NCBI GenBank assembly: GCA_958510825.1
Contig: OY294047.1
Span: 51,071,365-51,135,364 of the forward strand
Direction: 5' to 3'
Source of the DNA: Brachypterus glaber
Taxonomy: Eukaryota > Arthropoda > Insecta > Coleoptera > Kateretidae
DNA length: 64,000 nt
The notes under the pieces are model-generated. The model had not been told where the DNA came from, ran no database searches, and saw only the letters and a list, made by a program, of their open reading frames with translations. Every line of letters begins with the position of its first letter. The first letter of the stretch is position 1. Made by a program: the position numbers and the translations under genes. This document shows, piece after piece, positions 1 to 10,209 of the stretch.

Positions 1-310
1 ATATTGGATATTATATTTATTGGTAAATACCAGTACAAAAACCTTCTTTTTTGTATTGGTTCATATTTGTCGAAATATCTATATTATATTTATTGGCACA
101 TACCAATACAAACACTTATTGGTCTGTACAGACCAATACGTATTGGTCTTTTTTAAATATTTTTTTTATATTATAATATTAATACCAATTGGTATCTAAT
201 GGTTTGTATTGGATATTATATTTATTGGTAAATACCAATAAAAAAAAATATTTTTTCTATTGGTTTATATTTTATATTATATTTATTGGCAAATACCAAT
301 ATAAAAACTT
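1..310. repeat. ATTGG/TACCAA-rich repeat block
   Basis: AT-rich DNA filled with short imperfect palindromes of the form TTGGTA-n-TACCAA, as in the stretch near 40-50, again near 225-240 and near 285-300. The phrase TATATTTATTGG recurs about every 80-120 bases, which suggests a degraded tandem array. The motif density resembles the block at 1370-1850, so the two are probably one repeat family. No coding potential is seen. Confidence 0.55.
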
Positions 311-879
311 TTAATATTATTTATGTTTGAAACTGCCCCTTGTCTGGGTTGAATCTGCCTCGCTCTGGGGCTGATTCAGCCATTTTGCAGCCTGTGATTT
401 AAACAGCAAAAAAAAATATTAAATATTTATTTTATAAAATTTTTAACTACAGCTATTTATAGACAAAGGTTTGAAGTTTACGACAATGGAAAAATTATTT
501 TGAAATATTTATATTTTACAAAGATATAAATTTTTTGGCAAAAAGCTTTTTGGCTTTGGCACTAGTCGTTGAACCTTCCCCTACAATTTTTTATTGCAAT
601 TTCCTAACTTTATGAAGGCAACATTTTCCAACTTTGATAAAAATTACTAAAGTTTAAGTTAAACCATTATTTTTGAATTATTCAAATTGAATGAATATAA
701 AAACAATGGTTTTTTGTTCGCGGTTTCGTTTAAAAAGCCGGCGTCTATGGGTCTGACCAATAAGATGCGTTGCATATGGTAGGGAAATCACGCTGCCAGG
801 CAACGTTGCCGATATTTTCTCGTTCCGGTTAATTATCCTAACCTTTGTATAAATAAATAAATAAATAAATGATTCGATA
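311..879. other. non-coding stretch
   Basis: No convincing gene. Positions 715-840 form a less AT-rich patch followed by an AAAT-type microsatellite (about 850-870), which looks like the tail of an old retroposon on the plus strand. The rest is AT-rich and featureless. Confidence 0.4.
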
Positions 880-931
880 TGCAAAACATTTTCCAAGTAT
901 ACTTATAAGTATACTTGGAAAATGTTTTGCA
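880..931. repeat. perfect 52-bp palindrome
   Basis: Bases 880-905 are the exact reverse complement of 906-931, with no spacer and no mismatch. The centre is ACTTATAAGT. The DNA could extrude as a cruciform, and a transcript would fold into one 26-bp hairpin. It sits directly after an AAAT microsatellite. It may be a tiny foldback element or the end of a larger inverted repeat; nothing shows a function. Confidence 0.9.
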
Positions 932-1369
932 ATAACATGTTAACCCACATTGACAGATGGATATTATTCAACAAAATTAGAATTAAATTAGTTAGATTTA
1001 GCACATTTTTTAAGGATTTAGTTCTTACATTCAAAAATTTGAATTTCAAATTATTGTCAATAAAAAAAACATAGCAGAAAGTTACTAGCTGTCAACATAT
1101 TGCATAACACCATCCACTTATAGTACCTAGAGCACCTACCTATTATACTAATTAGTAAGGGCCGTGGTGAGAAAATATCTGTATCTGACATGCGCACTTT
1201 ATATTAATATATTATATTTTATTTTAATAGACAATATAATATATTATATTTTAATAACAAATCACGTGACTTTTAAGTTTGTTTGTTGCATGTGATTTTT
1301 TTGCAGCAAATTGTATATGACCTATATGGGTCATATATATTCGAAAAATATTGTACTGGAAAATTCCAA
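932..1369. other. non-coding stretch
   Basis: AT-rich DNA. Around 1200-1258 there is an imperfect inverted repeat of TATAATATATTATATTT type. No gene is seen. Confidence 0.4.
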
Positions 1370-1850
1370 TTGAATCTGACATATATAACGTTGTATTGGT
1401 TATTTCCAATAAGATACATTTTATCTTTATTGGTCCGTATTGGTACATTATTGTACCGGTAAAATCCAATATAAACCAATATACCAACTTCTACAAATTA
1501 TATTGGTAATTTCCAATAAGATACATTGTATGCCTCTCTATTGGTCTGTATTGGTCTCTATCGGTTATTTCATTGGAAAGCCCATTATAAACCAATAGAA
1601 AACGACTTACACAAGATTGTATTGGTAATTTCCAATAATACGTTTTTCGAGTCTCTATTGGTTTTTTTTCGTTTTGTATTCGGTTATTGTACTGGTCTAT
1701 ATTGGAGTTTACCAATAGAAACCGACTTACGTAAGTCGTTTTCTATTGGTCTGTATTGGTATATACCAGTTCAATAACCGAGTACAAACCTCAAAAAAAC
1801 CAATAGAAAATTTCTTCTGTTCTCTATTGGTCATTTTTCATAGGGATCAT
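1370..1850. repeat. CCAAT/ATTGG-dense repeat block
   Basis: About 480 bases holding dozens of ATTGG or CCAAT pentamers on both strands, many arranged as small inverted repeats such as TATTGGTAATTTCCAATA (near 1500 and 1620). A self-complementary segment, GACTTACGTAAGTC, lies near 1721-1737. Short open frames here are repeat-driven and I do not regard them as genes. The closest match is the block at 1-310. Confidence 0.6.
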
Positions 1851-2406
1851 AACTTACCCAAGACAGAATCACGAACTTTTATAACGATTATTTATAAAAT
1901 AAACAAGCATAATAATGCAACTGAGCACAAAACTGCCATTTGCAATATAAACCATTTGTGCTGCCATTTAAAGGGGAGAAGCTCTACCGTTATCATATTA
2001 CAGGACGGATTTAGTTTGACTTTTGGCTTCACATAAAAGTAGGTTTCTGTTTACCTTTGCAGACAGTATCTTAAATACACTACTATCCGAAATTTGGAAA
2101 CCATCCGAAATTAGGCGCATTTCCTCTACACTCAGTTTCTTTACCACCAAAAAAATATTTTTTCTTCAAGCGTACTAAAATGTTCATATTTTAAAACTGA
2201 ACACACTAGTTAGAAGTGATCTATTTTTTACAGTAAAAAAAATGAGTTCATTGTTGTACGACGTAAAAAGAAGTTAGTTAGCAAAACCACCACTGGCGGC
2301 AGCACTCTTTGACTTTGATGCCATTCTTCAAACTTGTTTGTTTATTATGTAAACAGGTGGTTGACTCGAGATTCTGTGCAAAAACCTTGTGTGAAATTGA
2401 TTAAAA
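1851..2406. other. non-coding stretch
   Basis: No recognisable gene or repeat. Moderately AT-rich. It leads into the short broken reading frame at 2407. Confidence 0.4.
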
Positions 2407-2535
2407 ATGATTGAAGAAGAATATATGGTTTATACACCTACAAATCTCTCCGAAATTGCAAATGCTACATTAGACAAGTTACCATCGAAATCGCGAAAAG
2501 TGTACGATTTAGCCTACGAAATAAATTTAAAATGA
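2407..2535 (+). pseudogene. possible Crypton-like tyrosine-recombinase N-terminal fragment, broken
   Basis: An ATG opens a 42-codon frame with an acidic start (MIEEEY) and the segment LPSKSRKVYDLAYEI. It ends at a TGA where the frame would otherwise continue through AKEGLSLF to about 2590. The arrangement LPxKSRxxYxxAYxxxxxW is what I recall from the N-terminal SAM-like region of Crypton-derived or KIAA1958-type recombinase proteins of arthropods. If so, the TGA replaces the conserved tryptophan codon by one base. No catalytic part follows, so this would be a dead fragment or a lone exon. The family call rests on one short motif and is weak; a chance open frame is the alternative. Confidence 0.3.
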
Positions 2536-2590
2536 GCTAAGGAAGGTTTAAGTTTATTTCGAAAGGGTTTTATTGGCCTATTTTAATAGA

Positions 2591-3106
2591 AAAAAACATA
2601 CTTTATTACTAAATAAATTAAATTCAAAAATTAATATTTAAAAAAAATATATAGGATGCTTGAAGAAAAAATAGTATGTTTCACTCAGAGGAAAACAATA
2701 TACTATTTTTTACGTTTGTAGAAAAAACATGCATCAGTAGTTTTCTCCCAACAAAAAGTATTACCAATATTCCCAATTAAAACATATATTAACAATATTA
2801 TGTAAGTATACTATACCGTTTCATAAAATAAATAATGTTAGTCTCCTTTTTAGAGTTTTGTGATATAGTGCGGCACTTCCCTGCGGTAACAACCTGCCGC
2901 GCGGGCTAATTAATTTTTCAGTTGGCAATATGATACTCGACCGCCTATTGTCTTGTAATTGAAATTTTGATTATTTCGATCCAATAGTCTGTTTAATTGC
3001 GACATTGTTAAGGTTTCTGCTGGTATAATTGAAATCCATATTTTAGTTTTTATTTAATAATTTATTAAATTGACAAATCTTAAACGCAATTTGCACAAAA
3101 GGAATA
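2591..3106. other. non-coding stretch
   Basis: AT-rich DNA with no gene. A short G+C-richer patch at 2870-2910 contains GCGGTAACAACCTGCCGCGC, a small imperfect hairpin. Confidence 0.4.
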
Positions 3107-3108
3107 TA

Positions 3109-3952
3109 CAGTGCGTGCATTAAGTCTGGAATCACCCGATTAGTTACAAGTAAAACACAAAAACCCTCGGATAGGTCGATTTTTATTTTTAATTTTGCAA
3201 ATTATGGTGTAATAAAAGTTATTAAAATTTGCACCCCCTTGCACCCTCACCCCCCAACTTTTTTTTTTCAAATAGCAACCTACCCCTTGTGACACTTCGT
3301 TGGAAAGGTAATTTAATAAGCTTTCCAACGGTGTATAATAAAGCCTAATTTGGTAAAGGGCTAATGATAAAATGCACAATTTAGTTTATTATAAAGACAT
3401 GTAAAGTATAACTTTAGTTCACCATAAATGCTCAAATTGATGTCCTTCAGCTCTTTGACAGTGGACAGTAAAAAAACGGGATTAAAATCGATTAAATAGT
3501 AAACATAAAATTGGTCAATAAAAAGAAAAAAAATTGCATTTTTCAACAGGGTATAAAATATTACAATAAGTTTAAAACAACCTTATTTAGATTCTCAGGA
3601 AGGTGCCAAGTAGGAAATAGGGCAACAATTACCATATTATGCTTAATATTTCACACAAACAATGTTTAAATAAAACATGCGTTTTTTCATAGACCCTTTA
3701 ACAAATTAGGCTTTATCATACACTGTTGGAAAGCTTATTAAATTACCTTTCCAATGATGTATCACAAGGGGTAGGTTGCTATTTGAAAAAAAAAGTTGGG
3801 GGGTGAGGGTGCATGGGGGTGCCAATTTTGATAACTTTTTTTAGACCAAAATTTGCAGAATTAAAAATATAAATCGACCTGTCTGAGGATTTTTGTATTT
3901 TACTTGTAACTAAAAAGTTATTCGGGTGATTCCAGACTTAATGCACGCACTG
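3109..3952. mobile_element. TA-flanked long-TIR MITE (Tc1/mariner type)
   Basis: The element starts CAGTGCGTGCATTAAGTCTG at 3109 and ends with the reverse complement at 3952. Both ends are flanked by TA (3107-3108 and 3953-3954). The inverted arms run about 255 bases each (3109-3365 and 3695-3952) around a spacer of roughly 330 bases. CAGTG termini and TA duplication are typical of Tc1/mariner elements. There is no transposase frame, so it is non-autonomous. The arms differ by scattered substitutions, so it is not brand new. Confidence 0.8.
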
Positions 3953-4166
3953 TATAGAAGAGAAAAAGATGCAAGTCGCTTGTAAAACAAGTTTACACTA
4001 CGATATTTCAAAAACGCTTTGACCCAGTGACTTAAAATTTGAAACAAAGTTTTTCTAAGTAGTAAACAAAATTCGTTCCAAATTTCAAGTCTCTATGTCA
4101 AAGATTTCTTGAAATATCGTAGTGTAAAGTTGTTTTGCAAGCGACTGGCATCTTTTTCTCTACTAT
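3953..4166. mobile_element. short foldback MITE abutting the previous element
   Basis: Left arm 3953-4011 and right arm 4109-4166 are inverted copies (AGAGAAAAAGATGC near 3959 against GCATCTTTTTCTCT near 4148), including a shared TTTACACTACGATATTTCAA block. The unit sits exactly at the TA of the neighbouring element, which suggests insertion at or next to that TA. No coding content. Confidence 0.65.
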
Positions 4167-4211
4167 AATAGCAATTAAAAAGTTTATAGTTGCCAATGTA
4201 AGTAAATCTAA

Positions 4212-4373
4212 ATATTCCATCAATTTTCTAATCCTCGTACAGAGTGACAGTTTTGGTCAACACTGTACGCTGATTAAGAAAACATTATTCGACTTTATTC
4301 ACGAAATAAATAATGTCATGAGATTGATGTACTCTTGCGCGCCATCTATTGCTAGATGTAGTAGATTGATATA
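4212..4373 (-). repeat. hammerhead-repeat relative lacking the ribozyme
   Basis: Read on the minus strand, this matches the monomer of the hammerhead element at 39070-39513. Shared blocks are an ATAGATGGCGC segment, TTTTCTTAATCAGCGT, AACTGTCA, CTCTGTACGA and the common end GATGGAAT. Two pieces are absent here: the upstream stem I strand with the CTGAAGA core and stem II, and the downstream TACCAA strand. What remains joins GTTGACC to AAAACTGTCAC. It is either a copy that lost the ribozyme or a form from before it was gained. It ends at the same 3' edge as the 39-kb copy, consistent with 5' truncation. Confidence 0.65.
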
Positions 4374-4489
4374 ATTACATAAAATTGCGTGATTTCTGTG
4401 CAGTACAACACTTTTCGACCCCTCACAATCAATTGATTGCGGAGAAAATGGAGCAAAACTAAATTATGACGAATTTTAAGCGCGAATCT

Positions 4490-4690
4490 TTAACAGTTGT
4501 GACACCCGGAGTAAAAGCTATATTGTTTGACACACGGATGTGTGCCTATTGAAAATATGCGTGGAATGCGAGTGTGTCTCACTTGCACGCACACACGCTT
4601 ATGAAGAGAGCGCGCTGTCCGTTCGGTGATACCTCCCCCTTGCGTCGGAGGGGTTCTGCCGTGTGGATGACTATATCTTCGGCTATACCA
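4490..4690. repeat. dispersed GC-richer repeat D, copy 1
   Basis: This matches a segment at about 58870-59075. Shared phrases are CACGGAT, TATGNNTGGAATG, GCACGCAC, GAAGAGAGCGCG, a CCCCCTT-CGTCGGAG block and ACTATAT, in the same order with similar spacing. It is richer in G+C than its surroundings. No RNA or protein identity is evident to me. Confidence 0.5.
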
Positions 4691-5079
4691 CAAAAATGTC
4701 GTGATCAAACCCTAGCTTTCTCTCTAACAGGTTATTCAATTTACAAAATGGAATTAGATTCATACTATTAAGCAATAAGCAATATTTAATTAATATGGAA
4801 GAAGATTTTATGCTCAATTCACACGAATTGACAATGAATCAAACCGATTTTTCATTCAGAAAAAAAATAAATATGAAATTAGGCCCATAATGTATACAAT
4901 TAGCGTGATACTGGCCGATTAATTAAGGCTCAACACGTGTAAAATTTAATTAGCATCATAAATATGACAAATTGCAACTGTCTGTTTGTCCACGTCCGTA
5001 TAAAATGACTGGATTGTATGAAAATGATGATATTGCTTCGCATTTGAGTATGTTATATACCCAGGAAACCAGATGACAT

Positions 5080-5300
5080 CCCCGACGTACTATCGACGTC
5101 AGTTTTAGGTCATATTCGTGACTTCATACATACTTGGCATATCAGACGCCGACAAGACGTCAGTTTTTGGTTATATTGGTCCCCGACGTACTATCGACGT
5201 CAGTTTTAGGTCATATTTGTGACGTTATACATACCACGTCGAAAAGACCTCAGTTTTTGGTCAAATCTTGACGTCATCCAAATTGTACGTCGCTGGGGCA
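5080..5300. repeat. tandem repeat with GACGTC palindromes
   Basis: The phrase CCCCGACGTACTATCGACGT starts at 5080 and again at 5181, giving a unit of about 101 bases present a little over twice. Each unit carries several GACGTC or TGACGTCA-like sites and TTTTAGGTCATAT. Those palindromes match the cAMP-response-element core, but there is no nearby gene, so any regulatory role is speculative. Confidence 0.65.
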
Positions 5301-5901
5301 TCAATTTAATGCTGAGGCACATATTGTTTTCTGTCCGAAAAAAAATTTGGGGATCATTTTGGAGTGTTACGCCCATGTTAATGGTATAGGAAAATAGCAT
5401 TACAGGGGGGGGTCCAAAATGATTAAAATTTGCGTTACGTAATACTTGAACGTTCCCAAAGAGTGTAGTCAAATAAAATTAATCTTTCACCGGTAATATA
5501 GAAACGTGTCTTTCGTTAAATTAGTGAGAATTTTTCTGGGTAAATGTGTTTAAAACGTCTTCCATTATAACCTAAGTTATTGGTGTTAAATTTAGCTATT
5601 TTAGAAACTGTTTTCAAAATGCTTGAACAAACACGATTTTACAGTTGTTAACATTCTTTGAAAAATAATTAACGTTAATTGAGTGTTAAATTTATATTAT
5701 TATTTTTCTGGTTAATAAGGGTTATAAAAATGTTGACAAAATCATTAGTTTTCCTAATAATAGAATATTGTATTGAGTAAAAAGACGATTTCATTACTAT
5801 ACTTTGCGATATATTAAAAGCCTTTGATTCTCTCTCATTCTAACTAAACTTTTTTTTTCCTAAAGGAGCTCAAAAACGCCAAAATTTACATGTTTTTAAT
5901 T
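5301..5901. other. non-coding stretch
   Basis: Positions 5435-5460 carry TTACGTAATACTTGAACGTT, which recurs at about 16650-16675; this is probably the end of a dispersed MITE. Otherwise AT-rich and featureless. Confidence 0.4.
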
Positions 5902-7119
5902 AAATTGGGGGTTAACAATTTCTTTATGGTTTTAGGAGTTTAAGAAAATTATTCCCTAATGACATTATCGCACATTAGGCTAGTGTTATAAAAAAACCTA
6001 CATGTTCCCAAATTTATTATAATAGTATATTATATATATATAAGTTTAACATTTTTGCGGTCTTAAATTTTAAATTTTCACTCACGTGGAAAATATAGTA
6101 TTTTTTTCACTACCAGTACAATTAATTAGCCATTATTTATTTTACTAAAATTTAATGAAAAAGCTTATAAATTTAAAATATCACGCTGGCTGTTCGCGGC
6201 CGTTAAAAAAACAAATGAATAACTTGACATTTCTGGCAGAAATTTTCTGTTGATCTGCTAAAATTATTATTCATTATTAACCATGGTGCAATTTCATTAT
6301 TTTTTTTGAGAACCTCATAGGTAGCGAAATAATATTTCTACCAATGAAAAGAACAGTAATAAAGATGTGGTTTTAGGCTGGTAGTGAAAAAAACCCCTTT
6401 ATACACTCAAAAAGAGAGAATGTACTTAAATAAAACAATCCATATTTTATTTAAGTACTAGTATTTAGTGTTAAAAAAGTCTTTATACGTCATTCGTTTG
6501 GCTATAAAAAAAATTGGGGGTTAACAATTTCTTTATGGTTTTAGGAGTTTAAGAAAATTATTCCCTAATGACATTATCGCACATTAGGCTAGTGTTATAA
6601 AAAAACCTACATGTTCCCAAATTTATTATAATAGTATATTATATATATATAAGTTTAACATTTTTGCGGTCTTAAATTTTAAATTTTCACTCACGTGGAA
6701 AATATAGTATTTTTTTCACTACCAGTACAATTAATTAGCCATTATTTATTTTACTAAAATTTAATGAAAAAGCTTATAAATTTAAAATATCACGCTGGCT
6801 GTTCGCGGCCGTTAAAAAAACAAATGAATAACTTGACATTTCTGGCAGAAATTTTCTGTTGATCTGCTAAAATTATTATTCATTATTAACCATGGTGCAA
6901 TTTCATTATTTTTTTTGAGAACCTCATAGGTAGCGAAATAATATTTCTACCAATGAAAAGAACAGTAATAAAGATGTGGTTTTAGGCTGGTAGTGAAAAA
7001 AACCCCTTTATACACTCAAAAAGAGAGAATGTACTTAAATAAAACAATCCATATTTTATTTAAGTACTAGTATTTAGTGTTAAAAAAGTCTTTATACGTC
7101 ATTCGTTTGGCTATAAAAA
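5902..7119. repeat. tandem duplication of a 609-bp unit
   Basis: Unit 1 is 5902-6510 and unit 2 is 6511-7119. Every segment I compared matches at a constant offset of 609, including the AT-rich ATATATATATAA tract, the TTCGCGGCCG patch and the A-tracts. No substitution was noticed. The unit has no long reading frame. Near-identity implies a very recent duplication, a satellite dimer, or an assembly duplication. Confidence 0.85.
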
Positions 7120-7502
7120 AAATGTTCCACGACCTGACATGTAATTATAAAATTGTTAGAGACCGAAGAAATTGTACAATGAAAACCGTAAAATGGAGGC
7201 TGTAAAATTTTTTAACAGCCCTATTTTCCCTAATGTCGCTGTCGCAGATATGTTTCGCAATAATTCGAGAGATTTAATTAAAAATATAAACCTTAGAGAT
7301 ATATATTGCTTCGCTCACTTAGTATATTCTTCGTTATATTTTTTAAAACCATTTAGGAGATTTTGTTAATTCTAAAAAATTATGTTGGTACTTAAAATAC
7401 TTTTTAACCTATTTTAAGTTATTTTTTGTGACTAAATATGACCTACCATATATACAGAAATGTATCACATGATGGCTAATAAATATTCTATTCTATTCTA
7501 TT
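7120..7502 (+). mobile_element. probable 3' end of a non-LTR retrotransposon
   Basis: A stretch ending in AATAAATATTCTATTCTATT at about 7470-7495 has the AATAAA-plus-pentamer tail of a retroposon 3' terminus. A 65-codon open frame (7172-7369) precedes it and might be the last piece of ORF2, but I recognise no domain. It follows the 609-bp duplication directly. The call rests on the tail. Confidence 0.4.
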
Positions 7503-7795
7503 TTATTTGATTGATCCAAACAACGCTTTATTTTTGTTGTAAAAAGTCCAAACGAAACTAATATTAAATTGCTTTTATAAAAAGCACTATATCTATAAAA
7601 GTTTTTTAGCTAACATTTATAGCCAAAGCGATGATGAAACCAAATTAGCTGTACAGGCCAAGTGTGCCACAGAAAACTTAAAATAATTACGTCACGTTCC
7701 CAATTACCCTCTTTCTCAATACTGCAGCAGTGCAGAAACTTGTTGACTGATGCGCGGCTGAATATATTGGCTTCTTTTCGTCTGCACAGAACTTA
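7503..7795. other. non-coding stretch
   Basis: No gene or repeat recognised. Confidence 0.35.
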
Positions 7796-8041
7796 CACAC
7801 AGAAAAAAGGATTCCTTGAACGTAGGACACGTGTCTCGGTACATGTTCAAGGGCTATATTCTCTTGTTTCAAGGTCATTGTCCTTGAATAAGGAAAGCGG
7901 ATGTTCATTCAAAAACTTTTGCTCTTCATTTAAGGACACTGACTTTGGTTCAAAGAAATGCTAGCCTTGAAACAAGAGAATATGGCTTGGAACATATCCG
8001 AAGACTCGTGTTCTTGGTTCAACGGATCCTTTTTTTCTGTG
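7796..8041. mobile_element. CACAGAAAAAAGG hairpin MITE, copy 1
   Basis: The inverted termini read ACACAGAAAAAAGGATTCC on the left and GGATCCTTTTTTTCTGTG on the right, with TA outside both (7794-7795, 8042-8043). The interior is itself an imperfect inverted repeat: GTTCAAGGGCTATATTCTC and TTGAAACAAGAGAATATGGC pair across a short centre. At least three further copies lie in this window (30011, 31384, 31797) and a relic lies near 43008. There is no coding capacity. TA target use points to Tc1/mariner-like transposition. Confidence 0.75.
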
Positions 8042-8252
8042 TAACTCTCCTTAAACTGTAAAGCAGTGAAGAGTATAATAAACGCGATTTTCCCTCCTTC
8101 GGAAAACGGAAAATTCGAGAAAGACAGAAAAAGTTTAACAGGCAATATTCGGTGTAAGTTTTAATGAAAATTTTCCCGGGGATCAGAGTATACTTGACAG
8201 TTGCGGCATTTTTTCCTGAAGTACCCAAAAGGTCTCAAATTGAGACTCTCAA

Positions 8253-8726
8253 TGTAGGGTGACATATTATTAAATGGGACAGTGCCTGTTTCTGAGCTTT
8301 GGTTTTTGTACCATGTTTAGATCGCCCTAGATGTGCGGTAAAAAAATAATAAAACATGGCAATGTTTAGGCGGCTGGGTTTTTGACGAATGTATGTATTT
8401 TTGAATGGGACAAATTTCGCTTCCTTGAATGGGACAACTATTTTATTGCATATTCATCTCTTTTAGAAATAAATTACATTATAGGTTTATTGTTATAAGT
8501 TACAGCGATAATAAAATTTATTTTCAGGATTTGTTATCTTTAATATCAATTTTGTATTTTTGTCCCATTCAAAAATACTGTGTTTTTAAATGGGACATGT
8601 TACGTTTTTTTTAAATGGTTGTTTTTTGGTAAAAATAAATATTATGCAGGTTCAACACTTGTTTTTTTATTTCCAAATATGATAATTTAAAAAAAAGTGT
8701 CCCATTCATGGTGATCTCCCTCTACA
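8253..8726. repeat. possible MITE with AATGGGACA motifs
   Basis: The left edge TGTAGGGTGACAT and right edge ATCTCCCTCTACA are partly inverted copies. AATGGGACA or its complement occurs five to six times (about 8273, 8404, 8435, 8560, 8590 and 8698). No target duplication was established. A short open frame inside shows no domain. Confidence 0.4.
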
Positions 8727-9689
8727 ATAAATCCTTCATTTCAGATAATATCTGAAATCAAAAAAATTGTCCTGGTATATAACATACAGATGTTTTGCAC
8801 ACCAAACATTCTAGTGTTATTGTAAACTAATATTGAAATTAAATAAACTAGGTTTGTTTGTAAAACATCTTGGTATAAATACGATACTTAGATCAAATGA
8901 TTAATAAGAATTAGAAAATTAGATTATCGGATTGAATAGCGTAGAATCGATAGTTGGGTAGTCCCAAAGTGGGCAGTGCCCATTGGGCAAAGTAACTCTG
9001 ACATCTCTGTAACCTAAAGTGGTAAGAACCTGTGTTATAAAGAAGTGTTTCAATTACATTAACCCCAGACCATTATTCGTGACAAAAAGTCCAAATAGTA
9101 TACATATCTTGTTAATAAAACGCATTTCAAAGTTCAAGATTTATATCTGACCTCCGCTCTTAGTCTCTTGTCATTTGGTTATGGCATTTACCTTACTTAT
9201 AAAAGATTTTCTGTTAAGGACACGATTACAAAAAAACGTATTGCTCTAACATGATTATATAATTGATAAAAAGTTTTGTTGTTCATCCTTTTTAACTTTT
9301 TTTGATTGTTTTACACCCTGGGTAATAAATTAATACGTCTGTCAAAATAAATACAATATGTTTTTGACGTAAAAGCCTTTGAAAAAAACTGGAAAAAAAA
9401 ACTATTGAGAAAAAAACATACCATAAATGTGGAGCAAACATGCAAAAACCGATAAATCCATGTTATCCAGTTTTGAGATATTAGCAGCAAACTTGTACAG
9501 CGTAATCCAAAAAAAAATTAAAAATCCTAACTGGCGAAAACTGTTCATGGGTCAAATAATTATCGGCTTTTGCTTGTATATGACTGGCTATATCAAGAAA
9601 CTGCTACAAAATTAGTAAGAAATTAGTAAGAATATGCAAAAAATGGATTTATGGATTTGTGCATGATTGCTCTACAACTGATAAATATG
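8727..9689. other. non-coding stretch
   Basis: AT-rich DNA with no recognisable gene. The first 200 bases contain small inverted repeats such as CAGATAATATCTG. Confidence 0.35.
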
Positions 9690-9691
9690 TT

Positions 9692-10209
9692 TTTCTATTT
9701 TGCGACTCTTATAAGCTCAATATCATACGCATTTTGCGTGTTCTTATAGGCCCATAAGAGGTCTCTAATTTTTTTTCTTTTGGGTTGGCAACAGACAAAA
9801 GTTTATCTGTTGACGTTTGCCGTGCAATTGTGAACGTCGGTTTAAAGTTTAATTTTCTACAAAATTTTGTGTTTAGGTTATATTTTAGCGTGTTAAAATT
9901 GTGGCTTGGTTACTTGCAGTGGAAAAGAGAAGAAATTACTATAAAATATATCAAAATAATATTCGTTCTTAGAATTTTAAACATGGCGAAAACTGTAATG
10001 CCAATTCGAAACAAACATCCCTAAATCAGTAATCAATTAAAATGTAAGTTTTTTTAATTTTAGAGCAAAATAGAAAAAATTGTAGAAAGCACTCGTTTCA
10101 TAACAGGTTTTTATGGCACTAGTACTTTAGTACCGCAAGCGGGTCGTTTTCTAAACTTGTACTCGTGCGCTAAAAACGTATGTTATGAAACTAGTACTTT
10201 AATATACTA
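9692..10209 (+). repeat. dispersed repeat A, copy 1
   Basis: The repeat begins TTTCTATTTTGCGACTCTTA, then the palindrome CACGCATTTTGCGTG-type, then GGTTGGCAACAG. It ends in a foldback segment of CTCGTTTCATAAC, GCACTAGTACTTTAG and the inverse GTACTCGTGCGCTAAAAACG. Other copies are at 18038-18499 (+), 29901-30603 (-) and 40527-41022 (-). An 80-codon open frame (9785-10024) starts at TTG, not ATG, and is kept open in the 40-kb copy. The internal block TTTTTCTATTTTGC recurs inverted near 10068, so the core may be an element with 14-bp termini. Confidence 0.7.

Noticed and set aside
5902..7119. A pair of LTRs
   Set aside because: The two units are directly adjacent with no internal region, and they lack TG...CA ends and a target duplication.
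9785..10024. A conserved 79-residue protein gene
   Set aside because: The start is TTG, the frame lies in a dispersed repeat and is broken in two of four copies. Kept only as a finding.
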